Shown here: positions 56,288-64,000 of the stretch, in pieces | How positions within the stretch are numbered: the stretch's first letter is position 1 | Layout of the letters: every line of letters starts with the position of its first letter | Origin: Lophius americanus | Taxonomy: Eukaryota > Chordata > Actinopteri > Lophiiformes > Lophiidae | NCBI GenBank assembly: GCA_037951165.1 | Contig: JBBDHG010000419.1 | Location: 12,501 to 76,500 of the forward strand | Direction of reading: 5' to 3' | DNA length: 64,000 bases | Position numbers and translations under genes: made by a program | Notes under the pieces: generated by a model | What the model was told of the DNA's origin: nothing | Databases searched by the model: none | What the model saw: only the letters and a program-made list of their open reading frames with translations

Positions 56288-57775
56288 ACTCCGTTGGTTT
56301 TTAGATATCTCGTTTGAAAGGACAGACTGGACCCCCCCGCTCTATTCAAGATGGACCCACCGAGCCACCAGACAGTTGTCTCTTCACCGGCCCCCCAGGA
56401 GGAACCTGGACAAGTTGAATGTCCACAGATTTTCGATATATAACATGACGTATGAGTCGCCGGCATTTATAAACGACCAGATGACGACTTGCATTCGTTG
56501 GGGAATTAGTGATAATTACCGTTTCCTCTATACAGACGGATGATGTCCCAGAAATTCACGAACTTTGTAAAGCCCCTCCAGCTCCGACAACAAACCAAAA
56601 AGCCAGTTTCAGCGATCCAAACATCGCACAAGTAAACCGGTAAAACAAAAAGCTCGCAATTTATAACCATGAGGACAAAATAAGCTTTTGAAGACCAACC
56701 CAGAAAACGTTCGGCACAAGAAACTCAATCACACACTTCAAAATAAATCCCCCCGGGGAACATAGCAAGTTAAAAATATTGCATTAGCAGAGCGGCTAAA
56801 GCTAGCGGGAGCTCAGATTCAGCATCAAACCCTGAAGTCCCTGAAGTCCCGGACCCGATAACGGTGCCCCTGGTAGTCTGACACCTTCAACTGAGACAGG
56901 TATGATGACGCCCCCCCCTTCCTTCTCACTTCCCTTCTTATTCACCGCTGCTCCTCTTCAGAATCGGCCAACCGGGAGATGAAACATCGGATTTAAAGAC
57001 TCATTTAGTCGGTAATTGATTCAGCGGCTCCTAAGGCGACATCAAAATTTTCCCCAATCAGCCGCACAGTTGCCGAGATTCTGTCTAATTGTATATAAGT
57101 GAATGCTAACTGTGCTAATTGCCTTGAATCTGGTAGTTGGTTAATGATGGCGACCCGCCCTGTACATTTATACCATAAAACTGAGATATACTCAGGTAGA
57201 CTACAATCAGAACCGAGGCTTTCTTGCTAGACTAGAAGAGATACTCGACACCGGCAGGAACTCCCCAGCCCACGACCCCGGGCAAAGGTTAGGAAACTAA
57301 TAATGTAGCGCAGGTGTGCTGTACCTTTAGCCAACCTTTGCTGATCCACGTCTCGTTTATTTTCCCATATCTCGTCTCGTTTCCGGCGGATTCTGATTTT
57401 GATGCACGCATTATGGTCTGGATGCCTCTCTGCGGTACCGCCTGGATTAGAGTTCTCCACCTCAGCGGCTGCCGGCTGTTTATTTTGGCAGAAGTGCCAG
57501 AAATTCAATTACTCCCCATGTCATGTCTCTTTAAAATCAGAGGGGTGTAAAAACGCTGCCGCCGGTTTACGGCGGCTGATGATACACTCGGTGGTTTTTT
57601 TCTTCACCAGCGGAGGAATAAACACACTCCTGTTTTTGTCTGACGGACCGAGTCCTGCGTCAGTGGACCGAAGGAGAAGCTGCAGCCTCCAATCAGAGGA
57701 TACGCCATCCAGCTTCTGAACACAAAAGGCAGCATCCTCTGCCAACAATGAGGATTGTTTCGACCAGCGGTGACA
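56288..57775. other. cacna1i: intron 5 unique sequence
   Basis: No recognisable element or exon. Confidence 0.4.
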
Positions 57776-58856
57776 TCAGCAGAGGCCAGCAGCAAAGAGA
57801 GTAGTAGAGGCCAGCAGCAGTGACGGCAGTAGAGGCCAGCAGAAATCAGAGTATCAGAGGACAGCATTGAAGTTATTAGAGTCTAGCAGCATTAAGGGTA
57901 TTAGAGGTCAGTAGTGAGGGTATGTGAGGCCAGCAGCAGTGAGGGCATTAGAGGTCAGTAGTGAGGGTGTGTGAGGCCAGCAGCAGTGAGGGCATTGGAG
58001 GTCAGTAGTGAGTGTATTTGAGGCCAGCAGCAGTGAGGGCATTAGAGGTCAATAGTGAGTGTAATTGAGGCCAGCAGCAGTGAGGGCATTAGAGGTCAGT
58101 AGTGAGTGTATTTGAGGCCAGCAGCAGTGAGGGCATTAGAGGTCAATAGTGAGTGTAATTGAGGCCAGCAGCAGTGAGGGCATTAGAGGTCAATAGTGAG
58201 TGTAATTGAGGCCAGCAGCAGTGAGGGCTATAGAGGTCAATAGTGAGTGTATTTGAGGCCAGCAGCAGTGAGGGCATTAGAGGTCAGTAGTGAGTGTATT
58301 TGAGGCCAGCAGCAGTGAGGGCATTAGAGGTCAGTAGTGATTGTATTTGAGGCCAGCAGCAATGAGGGCATTAGAGGTCAATAGTGAGTGTATTTGAGGC
58401 CAGCAGCAGTGAGGGCATTAGAGGTCAGTAGTGAGTGTATTTGAGGCCAGCAGCAATGAGGGCATTGGAGGTCAGTAGTGAGTGTATTTGAGGCCAGCAG
58501 CAGTGAGGGCATTAGAGGTCAGTAGTGAGTGTATTTGAGGCCAGCAGCAGTGAGGGCATTAGAGGTCAGTAGTGAGGGTATGTGAGGCCAGCAGCAGTGA
58601 GGGCATTAGAGGTAAGCAGTGAGGGTATGTGAGGCCAGCAGCAGTGAGGGCATTAGAGGTCAGTAGTGAGGGTATGTGAGGCCAGCAGCAGTGAGGGCAT
58701 TAGAGGTCAGTAGTGAGGGTATGTGAGGCCAGCAGCAGTGAGGGCATTAGAGGTAAGCAGTGAGGGTATGTGAGGCCAGCAGCAGTGAGGGCATTAGAGG
58801 TAAGCAGTGAGGGTATGTGAGGTCAGCAGCAGTGAGGGCATTAGAGGTAAGCAGTG
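57776..58856 (+). repeat. 47-bp dimeric minisatellite, about 23 copies
   Basis: Each unit is GAGGCCAGCAGCAGTGAGGG plus CATTA (25 bp) followed by GAGGTCAGTAGTGAGTGTAT plus TT (22 bp). The two halves are themselves related, so this is a dimer. The left edge has simpler 25-bp copies. Confidence 0.96.
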
Positions 58857-61149
58857 AACTAAAAAAAAAGAAAATTCAAAAACTCAAATCGATGAGGAAT
58901 CGTGAAAACTGGCTTCATGTCCTCGAGTCACCAGAGTCTAGTGAAAGCAAAATAAAATAGAATACGATAACTCGGCGTTGAGCGGGAAACCAGACCCCCT
59001 TCCCAGCGTTGGATGAGTTTGGCGTCATGGAGGAGAAACGACGCTGGACGGCGGTTTGAAGCCCGCAGAGAGAAATAAGGATGTGATGAGAGAGGATGTG
59101 GCCTGGAGCATCGCCATGGCAACCGTATCTGGATCCAGATGAAGGGGGGGGGGGGGCGGGCGATGTAAGACTCAATTTGAGTAATGTCGGTGAAACATGC
59201 TCGCCGGCAGATTTTTCTCTTCAAACCATGTGTGACGACTGTTTCCTGGAACCAGCACCACCACCTTTGGGTGCTGTCGCGAGTCACCTCATGGGTGAAA
59301 TGACTGCTAGTCGCCGGGACTCTGTCTGCTGGCTGACTTCATCGCCTTCCATACAGACAGACATCTGATAATGAGCCCGACTGTGATGTCTGCTGTCGCC
59401 CCGCGGCGCCCGGGGGGTGGGGTGGGGTGGGGGGGGTCACGGGCAGAGGTGAAGATGCCGTGAGATGACGAGTAGAACACGGGCGGCTGCATGATCCCAT
59501 TTTTAACTTCCTGCTCGCAACCAGAGGGAAGTGTCCGTGATTGACAGGGAACCGTATCTGGTTCCCTTCATGCGGGAACGCGACGAAAGAGTGTCGGATG
59601 GTTGCGTCGTGTGGAAACTCGCTCGCGTCTTCGATACGAGACGGTTTACCGCCTGAACTTAATAACCAGAATGCACTCTTTCATGCGGAACAATTCGTAC
59701 CCTCCTCCAATGCTTCTAGGCCCGCTGCCTTTCCAGCTCATGACTTGAGTAATAGTTCTAAAACTGAGCTGAAACATATTTGGCTTTTACCAGTAGTGTG
59801 AGAGACACAGGGGGTTTAAGGAAACCGGGAGGGTGTCCTGGTTTTAAAGTAACACTTTTTTCAAAGATCCGGCATCAAAGAGATTCAGACTAGATTATCA
59901 TGGGCGCATAAAAAAAAAAAAAAAAAACCCTCCTCCTGTTCTTCACGGTTATCTCAACCGCTGTGTTCTCTGAGATGGGGAGTGAAAGCGTAATGACCAG
60001 AGACAGAAGGACGATCAGATGAAAGGACAAGAGAGAGAGGGAGACGGACCCCACACAGAGAGTTCTCACCGCTTAACGGTGAAATTGAAAGACTGATGAA
60101 ACCACAGGCTCAGAAATAGTCGGAGACACGTCGGCGCACCCAGTCGGGTCCGACCCGTTCCCGCGGTGGATCCCCGAGAGCGGTCCGCTTGGCTGACTCC
60201 TCTTCTTCACTTTATTGTCCTTCATTTCTTCGCCAAACAATATCTCACGAGCTTTAACGGGTCGATGAAAGGTGCAGCGGCGGGAAGGATTCCTGGCGTT
60301 TCCTTTCCCAGACATTCTTCGGATTGTTAAAACAGCGGACTGACTAGAACGTTCCGTCTCGCCTGGGAAAGGGGAGAACAGAGGAGGTCGGAGCCGTGTA
60401 CCGAAGAGAGGCCGTTACCGTTGAAGGACGCAGCTGAAGATGCGGCCTAGCCTAGTTAGCTAACGTCCTTTGAAGGACAAACCTCCAGGGACAACGTCTT
60501 TCAGAGGACACTACTTCGTAGACCACGACCTTTCGCCGATACGCTGTTGTAGTCCCCGTTTGTGGAAGATGACATGACTTTGTAGACCCTTTACTTCAAA
60601 GAACAACCGTCGTGAACTCCTCCCACTGCCTTAGGAGACACCGTCTTTCAAAGGACACACCTTCATAGACTCCTCCCATTGATGGACACCCCCTTGGTGG
60701 TCCCCTTCCTTTGTAGTCCATTTTGTTTGAAGGACATTGTTTGTGGACCAGGTTCCTTTCCTGACCAACTCTTTTAGACCATGTCCCTCAGTGGACACGC
60801 CTATGTAGACGCTGTCCTCTTCGTCTCTGCTGGTAAACTTTAGTCCACAGGAGGAGGGGGGGAGACGAGAGGACGTCGATGCCAGGAATGAAGAAATCAA
60901 ACTGAATAATGAAAAGAGGAAATAAGATCTGAGCAGAAGGGAATAATGAAGAAATGGTGATTCCAGAGATTAAAGCATGAATTCTGTATAAAGAACTAAA
61001 TAATAGAAGACAGGAAAGAAGAAAAGGAGGAAGAGGAGGCGGCGGTGCATAAAAAGGAAGGTAAACGTGCGGGGAGGTAAGAAACCGGAGAAAAGGAAAA
61101 GTTAGAACCAATCAGTAAAACGCAAAGAGAAGAAGAAAGATGGATAAGT
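58857..61149. other. cacna1i: intron 5 unique sequence
   Basis: A 13-nt G run lies at 59144-59156 and a GGGGTGGGGT-type stretch at 59411-59436. 60470-60840 has recurring GGACA/TTTGTAGACC phrases. No exon is seen. Confidence 0.45.
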
Positions 61150-61560
61150 AGAAAAAAAAACATTTGAATTCAAGATGGCCGACTCATTTTTAGGTTTACA
61201 TCGTCAGACCGAGAGACTTCCTGTTGGATCACGGAACGACAAAAACAGCGATTTTTAAAGTCGGGGACAGATTGCCGAGCTTTTTGCTGCAACTCCTCAC
61301 ATACTAAAAATTCCTTCTTTTCGTCGTTAATATACTGCGATTATTCTGACCGATTTTCGCGTCGATCGTGTCCAACCTCTCCGACGAGGATTCATGTGTA
61401 CGAAGTTCCAGAGGCAAGATCCCTGAAGTTATCTAGGGGGCGCTGTGGAGCCAAGCCGCTCATATTTTATGGGAAGTCAAGTGTCATGAGTTTTGACGAT
61501 GACGATGAAACCCCCCAAAATAAAGTTGATTCGTTTAGTGGACGACAAGAAGAACCTAAT
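61150..61560. repeat. possible interspersed repeat of unknown class
   Basis: Contains GAAGTTATCTAGGGGGCGCT then GTGGAGCC, phrases reminiscent of common fish interspersed repeats. No partner copy in this window proves it. Confidence 0.3.
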
Positions 61561-61762
61561 AAGAGCTTCTAGCATTTCAACTCTGGGGCTCCACTAACGA
61601 GGGGTACCTCTCACCCAAGCTGGGATAGGCTGCCCCCTCAAACCCTGAACAGGAAGGCGCTAACCCAAAAAATGAATGGGCGAACCCTTAAGTCGGCCAT
61701 TTCTTTTTCTTAACGTTCCTTTTCTTTTTGCTCTTCGTGTTTTTGTTCTGTCCCGCCTCCAG
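61561..61762. other. cacna1i: end of intron 5
   Basis: A T-rich tract and cgcctccag form the acceptor for exon 6. Confidence 0.6.
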
Positions 61763-62105
61763 CGCTACGGGTATCAGCCTCCCTAAGCCCTACTACATGG
61801 CCGACGAGGACGACGAGCGACCCTTCATCTGCTCCCTGCTGGTGGACAACGGCATCATGTCCTGCGCCGACGTCCCGACCCGCCGCGAGGGAGGCAGAGT
61901 GTGCTGCCTGGACAAAGACGACGCCCTCTACCGCCAGTCGCTGGGGATGAGCCCGGAACCCCTGGCCAACGGGAGCGTCAGCGTAGCGGGCCTCTGTGTG
62001 AACTGGAACCAGTACTACACCCGGTGTCACACCGGTTACAGCAACCCCCACAAGGGTGCAATCAACTTTGACAACATCGCCTACGCCTGGATTGTTATCT
62101 TTCAG
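61763..62105 (+). CDS. cacna1i: cacna1i exon 6: large extracellular S5-P turret of domain I
   Basis: Completes Leu285 and encodes residues up to Gln399. This is the long cysteine-rich extracellular loop before the domain I pore helix. Landmarks are KPYYMADEDDERPFICSL, DNGIMSC, CCLDKDD, GLCVNWNQYY, a Cys in TRCHTG, NPHKGAINFDNI and AWIVIFQ. The cysteines at about 308, 319, 332, 333, 363 and 373 follow the Cav3 pattern. NPHKGAINF and ICSL with DNGIM fit Cav3.3. The middle (about 340-358, QSLGMSPEPLANGSVSVAG) is variable and carries a sequon at N354-G-S. The acceptor is cccgcctccag ending 61762. The donor CAG/gtggga is weaker than those of the other exons. Confidence 0.96.
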
Positions 62106-62191
62106 GTGGGAAACTCGTTCCAACCACTTCCTGCCTCGCCTCTTGTCGTGTTAATAGTTGTGTAATGTTGTGTTGTTGAACCCAGTTTATA

Positions 62192-62365
62192 TACTCTGAT
62201 CGGCCATAACATTAAAACCACCTGCTAGCATTGTGTTTCGGCAGTTTGTGCTACTGAAGCTCTCCTGTGCTTCCTGGCTCCTATGTCCCGCCCACTGACA
62301 GATAACCATGGCGACCAGATAGTCTTCATCGGTCCGTGGTTGTAATATTATGGCTGATCAGCGTA
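62192..62365. mobile_element. short Tc1/mariner-type MITE in intron 6
   Basis: The 174-bp element starts TACTCTGATCGGCCATAACA and ends in the near-perfect inverse (TGGCTGATCAGCGTA). The inverted ends agree over about 29 bp with four mismatches. TA lies at each boundary, as expected for Tc1/mariner target sites. There is no coding capacity. Confidence 0.85.
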
Positions 62366-62471
62366 CGTCAAATACGGGTTCATTTAACGTTGACTTGAGA
62401 GTTCAAAGTTAGAATCTGAATGAAACAATGGCGCTCGTACTCATAGATAGAATCAGAGTGTTCCTTTAAGA

Positions 62472-62485
62472 GGGGGGGGGGGGGG
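62472..62485 (+). repeat. poly(G) run 45 bp before exon 7
   Basis: 14 consecutive G upstream of the exon 7 acceptor. Confidence 0.95.
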
Positions 62486-62530
62486 TCCCGTGGGTCCACC
62501 TCCTGTTGACCCGCTCCGTCTCCTCCACAG

Positions 62531-62623
62531 GTGATCACTCTGGAGGGTTGGGTGGAGATCATGTACTACGTGATGGACGCTCACTCCTTCTACAACTTCA
62601 TCTACTTCATTCTGCTGATCATC
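62531..62623 (+). CDS. cacna1i: cacna1i exon 7: domain I pore helix, selectivity filter and start of S6
   Basis: Encodes residues 400-430, VITLEGWVEIMYYVMDAHSF followed by YNFIYFILLII. E404 in TLEGW is the domain I glutamate of the EEDD selectivity filter of T-type channels. S6 starts at about NFIYFILLII and would continue with VGSFF in the next exon, which is not in this window. E408 (WVEIMYYV) separates Cav3.3 from the WVDIM of Cav3.1 and Cav3.2. The acceptor tcctccacag ends at 62530 and the donor ATC/gtaagt begins at 62624. Both junctions are phase 0. Confidence 0.96.
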
Positions 62624-63012
62624 GTAAGTCAAGCCCCCCCCACACGAAAACAGGAAGTGGTCACGAGTCTGGTGGCGAGGTTGAAATCGCCGCCTCGCCG
62701 TGAGGAGGACATTTGTGGGCGGCCATATTGGGTAGAACCCGAGAGCGGTGTTCTGTTGGTGAGGCAGACAGTATAAAGTTCTGTAGGACCAACACTTCAA
62801 CCACGCATCGTGTTCAGGTGTTAACTCAAACGGGCCGCGTTCGTATCGGAACCGGTCCCTTGTTCATGTTTGATCCAGTTGGTCTTGGTTCTGGTGTTCT
62901 GGTGCCGATATTCAAGAACAAGAGTTGTCAATGTGCGGCGCTGGAGCAGCTTCAGAGGTATGAAGCTGATGAGCAGCGCCGCCCCCCGAGCAGAATTTAG
63001 TTCTGGTTTGTT
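62624..63012. other. cacna1i: intron 7, unique sequence
   Basis: Nothing recognised. The next channel exon (S6, VGSFF onwards) is not in the window. Confidence 0.5.
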
Positions 63013-63480
63013 AAGGTGGAGGTGGGACTGCATCAAGGATCGGCTCTGAGCCCCTTCTTGTTTGCTGTGGGGCAGAAGACAGGAGGCAGAAGATGTTCAG
63101 ATGTTCTCTGGGAGTGAGGAGGAAGGACAGGATTAGAGAGGAGGACATCAGAGGGACGGTCCAGGTTAGACGTCTTGGAGACAAAGTCAGAGAGGACAGA
63201 GTGAGATGGTTCTGACCCGTGAAGAAGAGGAGGGATAGTGGATCTAGAAGGATAAAAGGATGCTGGAGATGGAGCTGCAGGCAGGAGAAGAAGAAGATCA
63301 AAGAGAAGGTTTTTGGATGTGGTGAGAGAGGACATGCAGTTGGTTGGTGTGACAGAGGAAGAATCCGGGGACAGGAGACAGATGGTCCGCTGTGGAGACC
63401 CCTAAACGGAACAACCCGAAGAAGAAGAAGAAGAGGAGGAAGAAGAGGAGGAAGAAGAGGAAGAGGAGGAAGAGGAGGAT
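63013..63480 (+). mobile_element. RTE-like LINE copy with internal deletion and intact 3' tail
   Basis: GGTGGAGGTGGGACTGCATC encodes VEVGLHQGSALSPFLFAV, a reverse transcriptase motif. The sequence then jumps, after about 20 bp, to the C-terminal part: GDKVREDRVRWF, a frame break at a stop, then MKKRRDSGSRRIKGCWRWSC. The 3' end (about GTCCGCTGTGGAGACCCCTA, then AACGGAACAACCC) and the (GAA)n tail are those of a common fish LINE. The FADD catalytic block is deleted, so it is inactive. Confidence 0.8.
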
Positions 63481-63689
63481 GCTGCCACCTGTCCTCCAGA
63501 AGAACCGCTGGTCCGACACTTTAAGTCACATCAGTCGTCGTCTCTGCAGCCTAGAATTATTTCCTCCGAGATGAAGATGTTCTGAAAGTCTGTGACGTTT
63601 TTCTACAAAGACGAGGCGCCGATCCAGAAACCCGCCTTTGTTCTGATAAAACACTTTAAGATTCCTTCAGTGTCTGCAGCCTGAGCCTT
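63481..63689. other. cacna1i: intron 7 unique sequence
   Basis: Nothing recognised. Confidence 0.4.
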
Positions 63690-64000
63690 AATGTGTTTGT
63701 GTGTGTGTGTGAGTGTGTGTGTGTGTGTAGGTTTTTATATGAGTGTGTGTGTGTGAGTGTGAGTGTGTGTGTGTGTAGGTTTTTATATGAGTTTGTGTGT
63801 GAGTGTGCATGTGTGTGAGTGTGTGTGTGTGTGTAGGTTTTTATATGAGTGTGTGTGTGTGAGTGTGTGTGTAGGTTTTTATATGAGTGTGTGTGTGAGT
63901 GTGCATGTTTGAGTGTGTGAGTGTGTGAGTGTGTGTGTGTGTAGGTTTGTGTGTGTGTGTGTGTAGGTTTTTATATGAGTGTGAGTGTGAGTGTGCATGT
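63690..64000 (+). repeat. (GT)n with a 30-60-bp superstructure
   Basis: GT runs are punctuated by GTAGGTTTTTATATGAGTGT about every 40-70 bp, at least five times. The array continues beyond the window. Confidence 0.95.

Larger units (their letters stand above)
2733..62623 (+). other. cacna1i: cacna1i gene, 5' part: seven exons, domain I of a T-type calcium channel
   Basis: The coding join is 2733-3082, 23700-23811, 30326-30459, 46844-46941, 54788-54947, 61763-62105 and 62531-62623. The lengths 350, 112, 134, 98, 160, 343 and 93 sum to 1290 nt, or 430 codons, with no internal stop. Intron phases in order are 2, 0, 2, 1, 2 and 0. The product would be the pore-forming alpha-1 subunit of a low-voltage-activated calcium channel in the plasma membrane; this window holds the N-terminus and domain I of four. 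Residues that fit Cav3.3 rather than Cav3.1 or Cav3.2, from family knowledge, are K225 after S4 (KAINRVPS), N238 (MRILVNLL) and E408 (WVEIMYYV). Domains II to IV must lie to the right. All introns are GT-AG except intron 1, which is AT-AC. Confidence 0.92.

Overview
This window is vertebrate, almost certainly teleost fish, nuclear DNA. It carries the 5' part of one gene on the + strand, a T-type (low-voltage-activated) calcium channel alpha-1 subunit best identified as cacna1i (Cav3.3). Seven coding exons can be placed exactly: 2733-3082, 23700-23811, 30326-30459, 46844-46941, 54788-54947, 61763-62105 and 62531-62623. Joined, they stay in frame for 430 residues. They cover the cytoplasmic N-terminus and domain I: S1, S2, S3, S4, S5, the S5-P loop, the pore helix with the selectivity glutamate, and the start of S6. 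The gene runs off the right edge. The teleost assignment rests on the channel sequence together with fish-type repeats: tRNA-derived SINEs, a Tc1/mariner-type MITE, Tc1 transposase relics and an RTE-like LINE with its characteristic 3' tail.

Layout: 1-2732 is upstream sequence (an AAC/AAT array, a tRNA-SINE, a CT tract ending in a possible 3' splice site). Exon 1 is followed by a 20.6 kb intron 1. Intron 2 is 6.5 kb, intron 3 16.4 kb, intron 4 7.8 kb, intron 5 6.8 kb and intron 6 425 bp; intron 7 is open-ended. By a rough sum about 20 kb of the 64 kb is tandem repeat, with units of 2, 3, 4, 5, 6, 11, 12, 17, 19, 20, 21, 22, 25, 28, 30, 33 and 47 bp. Many intronic stretches that look unique are eroded versions of the same short phrases.

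The most informative observation is that intron 1 is a minor (U12-type) AT-AC intron. It begins ATATCCTTTC, has a TCCTTAAC branch site 16 nt before its end, and ends CCAC. No GT-AG pair joins exons 1 and 2 in frame, while the AT-AC junction restores the conserved S1 entry exactly. Other notable structures are a CA repeat starting at position +4 of the exon 2 donor, a perfect 26-bp inverted repeat, a MITE that has swallowed an 800-bp tetranucleotide array, and related minisatellites present as separate arrays far apart in the gene, one of which switches strand internally. I found no second protein-coding gene, no CRISPR array and no intact mobile element. I found no previously undescribed multi-gene system. 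Long open frames elsewhere come from tandem repeats.
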